Shown in pieces: positions 31,236 through 40,281 of a stretch of DNA of 41,489 nucleotides. A program made the translations under genes and the position numbers. Each line of letters opens with the position of its first letter. Within the stretch, counting starts at the first letter, position 1. The notes beneath the pieces were generated by a model, which saw only the letters and a list, made by a program, of their open reading frames with translations, was not told where the DNA came from and did no database searches. The stretch is from Geodermatophilus poikilotrophus (lineage in GTDB: Bacteria; Actinomycetota; Actinomycetes; Mycobacteriales; Geodermatophilaceae): NCBI RefSeq assembly GCF_900111455.1, contig NZ_FOIE01000001.1, positions 404,877 to 446,365 of the forward strand. Direction: 5' to 3'.

Positions 31236-32630
31236 ATGGACGACGTGGTGCGCAGTGCGGTCCGCTGGGCGGCCACCCACGGAGCGATGCGGGTGGCGAT
31301 CCGGGCGAAGGCCCGCGCGGGCAACCCGGACGCCCAGGTGATGACCGACCCGGTCCTCCGCGGGGACCCGTACGCGCACTACGAACGGCTGCGGACGGCG
31401 GCTCCCTTCGCCGACGGGGCCCTGGCCCGCGTCAGCGTGCACCACGACGTGTGCACCGACGTCCTGCGCAGCGAGGACTTCGGGCAGATCGGTGCGTACC
31501 GGACCGACCGGCTCCCGCCGGTGTTGCGGCTGGCGCTGCGGCTGGCCGGGCCCCGGCCGAGCGTGAGCCCCATCGACCCGCCGTCGATGGTCGCCGTCGA
31601 CCCGCCCGAGCACACGCGCTACCGCCGGCTGGTCAGCCGCGCGTTCAGCGCCCGCGCCGTCGCCGGGCTGCGCGAGCGCACCCGCCAGATCGCCGACGAG
31701 CTCCTCGACGACCTGGAGCGCGAGGCCGCCGCGCACGGCGGTCAGGTGGACCTCGCCGCCCGCTACGCCAGCCTGCTGCCGGTCACGGTCATCTCCGAGG
31801 TGCTGGGCGTCCCGGTGGCGATGCGCGAGCAGTTCCTCGCCTGGGGCGACCGCGCCGCGCCGGTCCTGGACATGGGCCTGGACTGGTCGACCCACCGCGA
31901 CGTCGAGCGCAGCCTCGCCGAGCTCGACACCTGGTGGCGCGGGCACCTGCAGCAACTGCGCCGGGACCCGGGCCCGGACCTGCTGTCCGCCCTGGTGACC
32001 ACGGTCGACGAGGACGGTGGCGGCCTCACCGAGACCGAGCTGCGGGCCACGGCCGCGCTGGTCGTGGGCGCCGGGTTCGAGACGACCGTCAACCTCATCG
32101 GCAACGGCGCCGCCCTGCTGTTCGCCCACCCCGACCAGCGCCGACTGCTGGCCGAGGACCCGTCGCTGTGGCCGAACGCGGTCGACGAGGTCCTCCGCGT
32201 CGACCCCCCGGTGCAGCGGACCGCACGACGGGCCAGGCGGCCCACCACCGTCCACGGGGTCCCCGTCGCCGAGGGCGAGTGGCTGATCCTCCTGCTCGCC
32301 GCGGCCGACCGGGACCCGCGGGTGTTCCCCGATCCGCACGTCTTCGACGTGACGCGCCCCAACGCGCGCGACCACCTCGCCTTCGGGAGCGGCATCCACT
32401 TCTGCCTCGGCGCCGCGCTCGCGCGGATGGAGGGCGAGGTCGCGCTGCAGGCGCTGTTCGAGCGGTTCCCCGACCTCGGCCCCGCGGGTCCCGGGCGCCG
32501 CCGCGGCACGGTCATCCTGCGCGGTCACGAGTCCCTGCCCGTCGTCCTCGGGCCGACCACGCCGCTCTCCCGGCCCGGGTCCGGCGCGAGCCGGCCCGAC
32601 CAGGAGCCGATCGGGACCGGGCCCGCCTGA
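31236..32630 (+). CDS. Cytochrome P450
   Basis: A 464-residue class I-type bacterial P450. It shows the I-helix AGFETT (about residues 284-289), the ExxR motif in EVLR (about 326-329), the heme-binding loop FGSGIHFCLGAALARME (about 386-402, Cys as heme ligand) and an N-terminal DPVLRGDPYAHYERLR segment. No ferredoxin or reductase is adjacent. Start at ATG 31236 follows a G-rich ribosome site; the frame extends upstream but in poor sequence. The substrate cannot be told. It ends 49 bp before the BrkB-like gene. Confidence 0.96.
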   Translation: MDDVVRSAVRWAATHGAMRVAIRAKARAGNPDAQVMTDPVLRGDPYAHYERLRTAAPFADGALARVSVHHDVCTDVLRSEDFGQIGAYRTDRLPPVLRLALRLAGPRPSVSPIDPPSMVAVDPPEHTRYRRLVSRAFSARAVAGLRERTRQIADELLDDLEREAAAHGGQVDLAARYASLLPVTVISEVLGVPVAMREQFLAWGDRAAPVLDMGLDWSTHRDVERSLAELDTWWRGHLQQLRRDPGPDLLSALVTTVDEDGGGLTETELRATAALVVGAGFETTVNLIGNGAALLFAHPDQRRLLAEDPSLWPNAVDEVLRVDPPVQRTARRARRPTTVHGVPVAEGEWLILLLAAADRDPRVFPDPHVFDVTRPNARDHLAFGSGIHFCLGAALARMEGEVALQALFERFPDLGPAGPGRRRGTVILRGHESLPVVLGPTTPLSRPGSGASRPDQEPIGTGPA

Positions 32631-32679
32631 GCCCGGCAGCGGGGTGTGCGGCCCGTCCCGGCCGCAGGTGGGATGGGCC

Positions 32680-33678
32680 ATGACCTGGGCTCGGGACGAC
32701 GGGCGCGCCCTGCGGGCAGCGGAGCGAGGACACGATCCCCGGCCGAGCGACGCGGACTCGCCCCGCCGGATCACCGCCGCGGGCTGGCGCCGCATCCTCC
32801 GGCGCGTCGCGGGGCACGTGCTGAGCGACCGCCTCATGGTGCAGAGCGCGGGAGTGGCCTTCTTCGCCGTCCTCTCGATCGCCCCGGTGCTGGTGACGGC
32901 GATCTCGGTGTACGGCGCCGTCAACACGCCGGAGCAGGCGCTCCAGCAGCTGTCGAGCGTGGCGGGGGTGCTGCCCGCCGACCTCCGGTTGGTGGTGGCC
33001 GACCAGCTCACGACCATCACGGCCGCCTCCACCCAGGTGCTCACCTGGCGCGGGCTGACCGGCCTGGTGGTGGCGCTGTGGACGGCGACGACCGCGATGA
33101 CCTACCTGATCGACGGGTTGACCCTCGCCTACCACGAGACCGAGACGCGGGGGTTCCTGCGTCGCAGCGGGCTCGCGCTCGTGTTCGTGCTGAGCGGGGC
33201 CCTCCTCCTCGGCGCCGTCATGGCCGCGGCCGGCGCGGGCTCCAGAGCGCTCGCCGGGGTGCCCGGGCCGGTCCGCACCGTCCTGCCGGTGGTGTCCTGG
33301 GCCGGACTCGCCGTCCTCGTGACCGTGGTGCTCGCCGTCCTGTACCGGTACGCACCCGACCGGAAGGAGGCCCGCTGGCGGTGGATCACCTTGGGCTCGA
33401 CCATCGCCACGGTGCTCTGGCTGGCCACCACGGCGGGGCTCTTCGCCTACGTCGAGCGCCTCGGCAGCTACCAGTCGACGTACGGGTCCCTCGCCGGGGT
33501 GGCGATCAGCATGTTCTGGCTGTGGACGACCGTCTTCCTGGTCATCGTGGGCGCGGCGGTCAACGCCGAGACGGAGCGGCAGACCGCCCGTGACTCGACG
33601 GTCGGGCCCGAGCAGCCGCTGGGTGCGCGGGGGGCGGTCGTGGCGGACAGCGCGCCCCCGTTCCCGGGCGAGGGATGA
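32680..33678 (+). CDS. YihY/BrkB family inner-membrane protein
   Basis: A 332-residue integral membrane protein. The N-terminal helix (about 12-45) leads to SAGVAFFAVLSIAPVLVTAISVYGAV, then five further hydrophobic segments, including LTGLVVALWTATTAMTYLIDGLTLAYHE, LVFVLSGALLLGAVMAAAG and the C-terminal YGSLAGVAISMFWLWTTVFLVIVGAAVNAE. This is the standard layout of YihY/virulence factor BrkB proteins. Function is poorly known in the family, sometimes called a transporter or wrongly ribonuclease BN. Start ATG at 32680 is chosen over 32644 because of the local purine-rich site and better composition. Confidence 0.93.
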   Translation: MTWARDDGRALRAAERGHDPRPSDADSPRRITAAGWRRILRRVAGHVLSDRLMVQSAGVAFFAVLSIAPVLVTAISVYGAVNTPEQALQQLSSVAGVLPADLRLVVADQLTTITAASTQVLTWRGLTGLVVALWTATTAMTYLIDGLTLAYHETETRGFLRRSGLALVFVLSGALLLGAVMAAAGAGSRALAGVPGPVRTVLPVVSWAGLAVLVTVVLAVLYRYAPDRKEARWRWITLGSTIATVLWLATTAGLFAYVERLGSYQSTYGSLAGVAISMFWLWTTVFLVIVGAAVNAETERQTARDSTVGPEQPLGARGAVVADSAPPFPGEG

Positions 33679-33715
33679 CGCACCGGCCGCCGTCCGCACC
33701 GCCCGCGGGTGGGCG

Positions 33716-34819
33716 CTACGACGGCTCGCTCCCGGTCGCGCCGGCCACGTCGGGGCTCCCCGGCACACCGGTCCGCCGCAGGCCCCGCGCCGGCTGAGCC
33801 GCAGCGGAGGTCGTGGTGATCCAGGCGTCGATCGTCTCCCACCAGTGGTACAGCCACTCGGTCAGCTGCGCCTCGTCCCGCGGCACCTCGGCGGCCGGGA
33901 TGAACCACCAGCGCAGGTGCAGGGTCTTGTCCATGGGCAGGCTCCGCCACAGGTCGCGGACCGTGCTCAGGTGCTCCAGCCCGGTGTGCGCGACGAGGAC
34001 GACGTCGGCGTGCGGGGCCGCGTTCAGCGCCGCGACGACGCCACCCGGCCGCGGCGGCAGCAGGTGCCGCATCGCCTCGGCCCGGCGCACGGCGGCCACC
34101 AGCCCACGGTCGCGCAGCCGCTGGAGGGCCCGGACCTTGCGCCGCGGGGTGAAGTTGGCGCCCTCGGGGAAGATCAGCAGCGCGTCCTCCTCCCCCAGGT
34201 CGCGGGCCAGGTCGGCGATCGCCTCCTCCGAGCCGAACCCCACCGCAGGGTCCGACGAGACGAAGTGGTTGGGCAGCCGGTTGAGGTACACGTCGATCAA
34301 CGGGTCGAGCTGCAGCACGTCCTTGAGCACGATCCGCGGCTGGCGCAGGTGGTCGCGGTCCATCAGCGTGCGCACGAGCAGGAACGAGTCGCCCGGACCG
34401 GCGTGCCGGGAGAGCACGACCATGGCGTTGGTCGAGCCGGGGATCCCGTCGTCCAGCGGCGACCAGGACTCGCCGTCGGTGACCAGGCGCAGCGCGAACA
34501 GCCGCTGCGCCAGGCGCATGAGGACGTCGAGCAGCAGCCGAAGGACGGTGTAGTGGGCCGCCCGGAACGCCGGGGTGTGCAGGCGGCGACCGAAGCCGCT
34601 GAGCACCCACAACACCCCCGCGACGACCAGCCCGGCCACCTCCAGTGCGAGGTACCCGAGCGCGAAGACCAACAGCCGCAGAGCGCGGAGCCGGCCGGGC
34701 AGGAAGGCCGAGGCGAGCACCGCCACCACCGCGAGCACGGGCAGCAGGACGACGCCGACCACCAGCGCGCCGGGGAGCAGCGGACCGGCGACCCGGCGCA
34801 CGCGGCGCGGGGGCAGCAC
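33716..34819 (-). CDS. Lysophospholipid acyltransferase-like membrane protein
   Basis: A 367-residue protein. Two or three N-terminal membrane helices (about 10-75) are followed by an acyltransferase-type domain: VVLSRHAGPGDSFLLVRTL (the HxxxxD motif, with His and Asp in RHAGPGDS), then VLKDVLQLDPLIDVYLNRLPNHFV and LLIFPEGANFTPRRK (the EG block). It would transfer an acyl chain to a lysophospholipid or similar acceptor at the membrane. The GTG start at 34819 is one base after the TGA of the patatin gene, so the two are translationally coupled. Confidence 0.88.
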   Translation of the reverse strand: MLPPRRVRRVAGPLLPGALVVGVVLLPVLAVVAVLASAFLPGRLRALRLLVFALGYLALEVAGLVVAGVLWVLSGFGRRLHTPAFRAAHYTVLRLLLDVLMRLAQRLFALRLVTDGESWSPLDDGIPGSTNAMVVLSRHAGPGDSFLLVRTLMDRDHLRQPRIVLKDVLQLDPLIDVYLNRLPNHFVSSDPAVGFGSEEAIADLARDLGEEDALLIFPEGANFTPRRKVRALQRLRDRGLVAAVRRAEAMRHLLPPRPGGVVAALNAAPHADVVLVAHTGLEHLSTVRDLWRSLPMDKTLHLRWWFIPAAEVPRDEAQLTEWLYHWWETIDAWITTTSAAAQPARGLRRTGVPGSPDVAGATGSEPS

Positions 34820-34820
34820 C

Positions 34821-35690
34821 TCAGACCACCCCGTCCCGGGACGCGGCGATCCGGTCGAGGTGCTCGCGGGCGGCGGCGTGCGCGCGCTCGATCCGGGCGG
34901 GCACCGCGGAGAAGTCGCGGTAGCGCAGGTTGCCGGCGCCGGGCGGAGCCGAATCTCCCGCGGGCAGCACGTGCACCGTGACGCCCGACGGCAGCGCGGC
35001 GAGGTCGGCGGCGAACCGGTGCCGGCGGGCGATCTCGAAGGCGACCGTGGCCACCTCCCACGGCCGGGCCGGCGGGCGCAGCGGGCGGTCGATCCGTCCG
35101 ACGTGCAGCACGTAGACGGTGTCGGCGCCGAGCGCGACCGCCCGGCCGACCGGGATGCTGTGCACCAGTCCGCCGTCCAGGTAGTGCTCGCCGTCGATCT
35201 CCACGGGCGGCAGCAGCCCGGGTACCGCGCAGGAGGCGAGCACCGCCTCGACCAGTGCGCCGTCGGTGAACCAGCGTTCGGCGGCCCGCTCGATGCTGGC
35301 CGCGACGCACTGGAACGGGACCCGCAGCTCGGCGAAGGTCTGCACCGGCAGGTGCGCCTCGAGCAGCTCCCGCAGTGGCTCACGCGGGTGCAGGTGGGTG
35401 CGGGTCCGCGCCAGGGTGCCCAGGCGGGCCAGCACGGACCCGGCGAAGATCTGCCGGGAGGCCAGCTCCTCCCACACGGCGCGCAACCGGTCCACCGCGC
35501 TCGGCGCCGGGTCGGCGGCGACGAGCGCGCCGTTGATGGCGCCCACCGACGTGCCCACGACCAGGTCCGGCCGCACGTCGTGCTCGAACAGCGCCTGCAG
35601 CATCCCGACCTCGGCCGCGCCGAGCACTCCGCCGCCACCGAGGACGAATGCGGTGCCGCCCCGGCCGGCGGGCACCCGCGGCGAGGCCAT
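34821..35690 (-). CDS. Patatin-like phospholipase (bacterial RssA/NTE type)
   Basis: A 289-residue hydrolase with GGGGVLGAAEVG (about 18-29, oxyanion loop), GTSVGAING (about 46-54, Ser nucleophile) and YLDGGLVHSIPV (about 169-180, catalytic Asp). Domain size is that of soluble bacterial patatins. Start ATG at 35690. It is directly coupled to the acyltransferase downstream, suggesting a deacylation-reacylation pair that remodels membrane lipids. It lacks the repeat promoter and is distinct from the large DUF3376-type patatin in the island. Confidence 0.93.
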   Translation of the reverse strand: MASPRVPAGRGGTAFVLGGGGVLGAAEVGMLQALFEHDVRPDLVVGTSVGAINGALVAADPAPSAVDRLRAVWEELASRQIFAGSVLARLGTLARTRTHLHPREPLRELLEAHLPVQTFAELRVPFQCVAASIERAAERWFTDGALVEAVLASCAVPGLLPPVEIDGEHYLDGGLVHSIPVGRAVALGADTVYVLHVGRIDRPLRPPARPWEVATVAFEIARRHRFAADLAALPSGVTVHVLPAGDSAPPGAGNLRYRDFSAVPARIERAHAAAREHLDRIAASRDGVV

Positions 35691-35990
35691 GGCCGCATCG
35701 TGCCACCCGCGGCGGGAGCGGAGCAGCTGGAGGGGATCCCCAGGACGGCGGGGCTCGTACCGCGCCCCCGCAGCGTGACGGAGGAGGGACCGGGACGGCG
35801 CCGGGCTTCCCGAGCCCGGCGGCGGTCATGACGCAGCGTGGTGGTGTGCGGCCGCTCCGGCAGCACGCCCCGAGCCGGCTCCGGCCTCGCCCCGACCCGC
35901 GCGTGGACACCGGGTGGTCGTCCCGTCGCACGCGGACGCTGTGCAGGCCCTCGTGCCTCGCTCCCCTGCCCCGCGGTCTGGACGGTCGAC
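35691..35990. other. Divergent intergenic region
   Basis: A 300-bp region between the patatin-like gene (minus) and the carboxypeptidase gene (plus). The carboxypeptidase frame extends into it up to GTG at 35838, but that part is Arg/Pro-rich and precedes the signal peptide. No phased GTGAC repeat is present. Both promoters are expected here but I cannot point to them. Confidence 0.4.
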
Positions 35991-38900
35991 ATGGTGCTCA
36001 CGGTTGGACGCCTCCGCGGCAGGCCCGCTCCCGCCCTCGTGGTCCTGCTGCTCGCGCTGGGGGTGCTGGCCGGCACGGCGACCACCGCGAACGCCGGTCC
36101 GCCATCCGGTGGCGGGGGCCCGGTCGCCTACACGGGCGAGCTGACGCCCGAGCAGCTGGACCTGGTGCTGGACAGCGGGCTCGACCGCCGCGAGGTGCTG
36201 ACCGCGCCCGGTGCTGCCCCCGGTTCGGTACGGGTGGAGGTGGTGCTCGGCGAGCGCAGGGCGGACGCCCTGCTGGCGCAGGGGGTGCCGCTGCAGGCGC
36301 GGGCGGCGACGGCGCAGACCGCTGCGACGGCGGCCGGTGTCTTCCGGCCGTGGAGCGGTGCGGGCGGGCTGCGTGCGGAGTTCGTCGCGCTCGCGGAGGC
36401 GCACCCGGACCTGGTGGAGCAGGTCGTGATCGGCCGGTCCGTCACCGGGCAGGAGATCCTCGCCTTCAGGGTGACCACCGATGCCCCACGGGTGCCCGAC
36501 GGTCACCGCCCCGCGGTGCTGTACGTCTCGGCCCAGCACGCGCGCGAGTGGATCACCCCGGAGATGACCCGGCGGCTGGTGCGCCACGTCCTCGACGGCT
36601 CCCGCACCGACACCGGACTCCGCGACCTGCTGGACCGCACCGAGCTGTGGTTCGTCCCCGTGGCGAACCCGGACGGCTACGACCACACGTTCACCACCGA
36701 GCGGTTGTGGCGCAAGAACCTGCGCGACAACGACGGCGACGGCGTGATCACCGAGGTCGACGGCGTCGACCTCAACCGCAACTTCCCGACCCGCTGGGGC
36801 TACGACGACGAGGGCTCGTCCCCGTCGCCGGACAGCGAGGTCCACCGTGGCCCGGCGCCGTCGTCCGAACCCGAGACGCGCGCCCTCGACGGGCTCCTGC
36901 GCCGGGTCGGCTTCGAGTTCCTCGTCACCTACCACTCCGCGGCAGAACTGCTCCTCTACGGCACCGGCTGGCAGGTCGCCACCCCGACGCCCGACGACGT
37001 CGTCTACGAGGCTCTGGCCGGCGACGACGCCGCTCCGGCGGTGCCCGGCTACGACCCGGACATCTCCGCCGAGCTCTACACCACCAACGGGGAGACGACC
37101 GAGCACGCGCAGGAGGCCTACGGCACGCTGGCGTTCACGCCCGAGATGGCGACGTGCCAGACGGCCAGCGCAGCCGACCCGGGCGACGCCTTCGAGCCCG
37201 GCGCCTGCGGGAGCGTGTTCGAGTTCCCCGACTCGGAGCCGCTGGTCCAGGCCGAGTTCGACAAGAACCTCCCCTTCGCGCTGGCCGTGGCCCGATCGGC
37301 GCAGGACCCGTCGAACCCCGTCTCGGTCGTGGGCCGCACGGTGCCGGACTTCGTGCTCGACCCCTTCCCCGTCTCCTACGGGACCCCGCAGACGGTCGCC
37401 GTCACGGCCCGGCGCGACCTGCGCGACGTCGAGCTGCGCTACCGGGTCGACGGCGGGCCCGAGGAGCGCGCCGGCGTGCGCGAGTGGGCCGGCGGCGAGC
37501 GCTACGGGGACGAGGGCGACACCTACTACGCGGAACTCCGCGGGGAGGTCCGCGGCGCGAGCGCGGGACAGGACGTCGAGGTGTGGTTCACCGGCGTGCG
37601 GCCCGGCCGCGGCCTGGTCACCAGCGAGCGGTTCAGCTACACCGTGGGGCACGACGGCGGGTCGGTCCTGGTGCTGGCCAACGAGGACTACGAGGGCTTC
37701 AACCCCGGCGAGCCGGGTGCCGCCACCGCACCCCGGTACGCGCAGCAGTACGTCGACGCGCTCACCGACGCCGGGATCGACTCCGCCGTGTGGGACGTGT
37801 CCGCGGAGGGCGTGCCCCACGACCTCGGCGTGCTCGGCCACTTCGACAGCGTGGTCTGGTACCTCGGTGACAACCGGCTGACCCAGGACGCCGAGGACGT
37901 CCTCACCGACGTCCTCGGCGCGCCGCTGGAGGACGCGGCCGTCGCCGAACGACAGCAGTTCTTGACCCTGGCGGTCCGCGACTACCTCAACGGGGGCGGC
38001 ACCCTCGCGCTCGCCGGTGAGACGGCGGGCTACCACGGGGCCCTCGGCACGGGGCTCGGCGGCATCTACTACGCACTGGACGGCGCGCCGGACCAGGACT
38101 GCGTGGTGACGGCCGACCCCTTCAGCGACTGCCTGCTGCTCGCGGACGACTTCTTCCAGTACTACCTGGGCGCGTTCACCCGGTCGCCGCGTGCGGCGCC
38201 GGAGTTCCTGGACGGCACGGGCGCGCCGATCGGCGGGACCAGCACGCAGCTGGCGGCCACGCCGAGCAACCCGATCGACGAGGCCGGGACCTTCGTCCCC
38301 ACGAGCGCCGTCCTGACCCCGGACCGGTTCCCGCAGTTCGCGAGTGCCGTGTCCGGCGAGTACCGGGGCGGCCCGCCCGGCAGCCTCGAGACCTTCGAGG
38401 GCGAGTGGTTCGCCGCGGCAGCGCACGCCGACAACTCGTACATGCGGCTCACCCGCACCGTCGACCTCACCGGCGTTCCCGCGGCGCAGACGCCGACGCT
38501 CGAGTTCGCGCTGTCCCACGACGTGGAGGCCGGCTACGACAACGTCGTCGTCGAGGCCCACCCCGTCGGCACCGGTGCCTGGACGACGCTGCCGGAGGTC
38601 GGCGGGCTCAGCGACAGCGAACCGCCGACGGGGTGCGAGACCGGGCTGCTGCTGGAGCGGCACCCGTTCCTCTCGCACTACCTGACCGGCGGCGACCCCT
38701 GCCAGCCGACCGGGACCACCGGCGCGTGGAACCGGATCACCGGCACCTCCGGAGGTTGGCAGCAGGTCGGCTTCGACCTGTCCGCCTACGCCGGCGGGCA
38801 GGTCGAGGTGGCGATCAGCTACGTCACCGACCCGGCCACCGGCGGGGCCGGCGTGTTCGTGGACCGGACGCGCCTGGTGGTGGGTGGCACGGCCGTCGAG

Positions 38901-39137
38901 CCGCAGGGCTTCGAGACCGACCTCGCGCCGTGGACGGTGCCCGGCGCGCCCGACGGCAGCCCCCCGAACGCCGGGGACTTCGTGCGGGCGCAGTCGCAGG
39001 TCGGGGGGGCGATCACCACCGAGGACACCGTGCTGCTCGGCTTCGGCATCGAACAGGTGCCCGACCCGGCCGCCCGCGCAGCGCTCCTCGGGGGGATCGT
39101 CCGCGGTCTCACCACCGCGTCACCGACGGCGGGCTGA
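35991..39137 (+). CDS. Secreted M14 zinc carboxypeptidase with C-terminal extension
   Basis: A 1048-residue secreted peptidase. A signal peptide (MVLTVGRLRGRPAPALVVLLLALGVLAGTATTANA, about 1-35) precedes a prodomain and the M14 domain. Zinc ligands are in AQHAREWITPE (His and Glu of HxxE, about 178-188) and in TYHSAAELLLYG (His, about 313); VDLNRNFPTRWG is the substrate-binding block, and the general-base Glu is likely in FTPEM. The 600-residue C-terminal part has a large beta-rich region with DNVVVEAHP and YVTDPATGGAGVFVDRTRLVV, resembling the immune-inhibitor-A-type MAM/jelly-roll domain. Such proteins degrade external proteins for nutrition. ATG at 35991 is chosen because the signal peptide starts there. 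Confidence 0.94.
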   Translation: MVLTVGRLRGRPAPALVVLLLALGVLAGTATTANAGPPSGGGGPVAYTGELTPEQLDLVLDSGLDRREVLTAPGAAPGSVRVEVVLGERRADALLAQGVPLQARAATAQTAATAAGVFRPWSGAGGLRAEFVALAEAHPDLVEQVVIGRSVTGQEILAFRVTTDAPRVPDGHRPAVLYVSAQHAREWITPEMTRRLVRHVLDGSRTDTGLRDLLDRTELWFVPVANPDGYDHTFTTERLWRKNLRDNDGDGVITEVDGVDLNRNFPTRWGYDDEGSSPSPDSEVHRGPAPSSEPETRALDGLLRRVGFEFLVTYHSAAELLLYGTGWQVATPTPDDVVYEALAGDDAAPAVPGYDPDISAELYTTNGETTEHAQEAYGTLAFTPEMATCQTASAADPGDAFEPGACGSVFEFPDSEPLVQAEFDKNLPFALAVARSAQDPSNPVSVVGRTVPDFVLDPFPVSYGTPQTVAVTARRDLRDVELRYRVDGGPEERAGVREWAGGERYGDEGDTYYAELRGEVRGASAGQDVEVWFTGVRPGRGLVTSERFSYTVGHDGGSVLVLANEDYEGFNPGEPGAATAPRYAQQYVDALTDAGIDSAVWDVSAEGVPHDLGVLGHFDSVVWYLGDNRLTQDAEDVLTDVLGAPLEDAAVAERQQFLTLAVRDYLNGGGTLALAGETAGYHGALGTGLGGIYYALDGAPDQDCVVTADPFSDCLLLADDFFQYYLGAFTRSPRAAPEFLDGTGAPIGGTSTQLAATPSNPIDEAGTFVPTSAVLTPDRFPQFASAVSGEYRGGPPGSLETFEGEWFAAAAHADNSYMRLTRTVDLTGVPAAQTPTLEFALSHDVEAGYDNVVVEAHPVGTGAWTTLPEVGGLSDSEPPTGCETGLLLERHPFLSHYLTGGDPCQPTGTTGAWNRITGTSGGWQQVGFDLSAYAGGQVEVAISYVTDPATGGAGVFVDRTRLVVGGTAVEPQGFETDLAPWTVPGAPDGSPPNAGDFVRAQSQVGGAITTEDTVLLGFGIEQVPDPAARAALLGGIVRGLTTASPTAG

Positions 39138-39275
39138 GGCCCTCGCACCCCGGGCGTCCGGAGGTAGCCGCCGGGGCGACCGTTGCCTCGACGTCGTGAC
39201 ACCGCGTCCTGCCGGCGCGTGGCGGTGGGGACGTGACGGCGTCCGGCGACGGGTCCGGTGGCCGAGGGGTGAGGC

Positions 39276-39638
39276 CTACCTGCGCCGGGTGCCCCGGCGC
39301 AGCGACGAGATGCCCACCGCCACCACTCCCCAGAAGCCGCTGGCGGGCATCACAGCCGAACCCACGACGCCGGTCACGGTGAGGACCCCGCCCGCGGCGC
39401 GCTGGGCGGCGAGGTCACCGAGCGACTCGGCGGATCGGAGGAGCCGCCCGCTGAGCCACAGGGTGGGCGCTGCGGCCATGAACCAGAACGCGGTGGCCCG
39501 GTCGCCCAGGTCCGGCACGGAGTGGATCAACCCGTCCCGGGCGATCTGCGCCAGCGGCTTCCGGTACAGCACCACGCCGACGACCGCGTGCACCAGACCG
39601 AGGCCCTGCAGCCACCACCCAGGTGATCGAGGCGACAC
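39276..39638 (-). CDS. Small multi-pass membrane protein (DUF6463-like)
   Basis: A 120-residue protein with about four hydrophobic segments: WWLQGLGLVHAVVGVVLY, ATAFWFMAAAPTLWLSGRLL, GGVLTVTGVVGSAVMPASGFWGVVAVGIS. The layout resembles the DUF6463 family of small actinobacterial membrane proteins. Function unknown. The GTG start at 39638 lacks a clear ribosome site, so the exact start is uncertain. Confidence 0.75.
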   Translation of the reverse strand: MSPRSPGWWLQGLGLVHAVVGVVLYRKPLAQIARDGLIHSVPDLGDRATAFWFMAAAPTLWLSGRLLRSAESLGDLAAQRAAGGVLTVTGVVGSAVMPASGFWGVVAVGISSLRRGTRRR

Positions 39639-39760
39639 GGGAAGACCATAGGTGGCGGAGCCTCCCGGACGACAGGGTGCAGCCGGGGTGCGACCTGGGG
39701 AGGTCGCCGGTCCGTCGAGTGCGGGAACCGCCGTGCTCGCACCCCGTCACGCCCGAGGGC

Positions 39761-39982
39761 TCACCCGTGGCGGTCGTTCCAGGTGGTGGCGTCCCGGGTG
39801 AAGCCGTCGAGCCAGCTCCGTACGGCGTCGAGCACCTCATCGGGTGACGACGTCACGGCGACCGTCACCTCCTCCGCAGGCGTCCCTGCGGTGGCGCCTC
39901 GCAACGTGAGGAGCCGCGCCCGGAACTCCCGGGAGCCCTCGAGCCAGACGCGGATGAGCAGTGCCGCACTGGGGTCGACCAC
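39761..39982 (-). CDS. Small protein of unknown function
   Basis: A 73-residue protein starting VVDPSAALLIRVWLEGSREFRARLLTL and ending RSWLDGFTRDATTWNDRHG. GTG at 39982 lies four bases after an excellent GAGGAGAGG site, so I prefer it to the upstream in-frame start at 40006. The sequence looks folded and soluble, with a SSPDEVLDAVRSWLDGF helix. Not recognised; no link to the eCIS is visible. Confidence 0.72.
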   Translation of the reverse strand: MVDPSAALLIRVWLEGSREFRARLLTLRGATAGTPAEEVTVAVTSSPDEVLDAVRSWLDGFTRDATTWNDRHG

Positions 39983-40281
39983 GTCGCCTCTCCTCTGGGG
40001 TACCACGCAGCGTTGCAGAGCCCGGCTTACGAGAACAGCGCGATCCGGTCAACGTGCGAGAAACCATGCTGGGAGATCGGGCCCCGTGGCGCAGTCCCCC
40101 GTACGGATGACCCACCGACGCGGCCGGCGTCGCAGCCGGGCATGCTGCGCGCGGGACGCCAGGACCACGCCGGCCGACCACGGGGGCGTCGTCGTCCGAC
40201 GCAGGAGCGGGAGCGGCGCGGGCTCGCCGGGGCCGCCCGTCCCGCGGACCGGTCTCCAGCTGCGTGCACCGCCGCGGCGGG
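39983..40281. other. Intergenic region upstream of the small protein gene
   Basis: About 300 bp between the small protein gene and the SARP stop codon. It holds the AGAGGAGAGG ribosome site of the small gene. A GC palindrome near 40270-40281 could form a short hairpin after the regulator gene, but it has no T-run and is weak. No gene seen. Confidence 0.4.

Noticed and set aside
29909..32683. 924-codon plus-strand frame spanning the LLM gene and P450
   Set aside because: It crosses two well-supported genes in the wrong frame and has no motif of its own.
35826..38678. 950-codon minus-strand frame opposite the carboxypeptidase
   Set aside because: The plus strand has signal peptide and M14 motifs; the minus translation has none.
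39844..39868. GTGAC/GTCAC cluster near the small protein gene
   Set aside because: Mixed orientation and spacings of 8 and 12 bp, and lies inside a coding region, so it does not match the 11-bp operator.
40270..40281. GC palindrome after the SARP gene as a terminator
   Set aside because: Short stem, no T-run; such palindromes are frequent by chance at this GC content.
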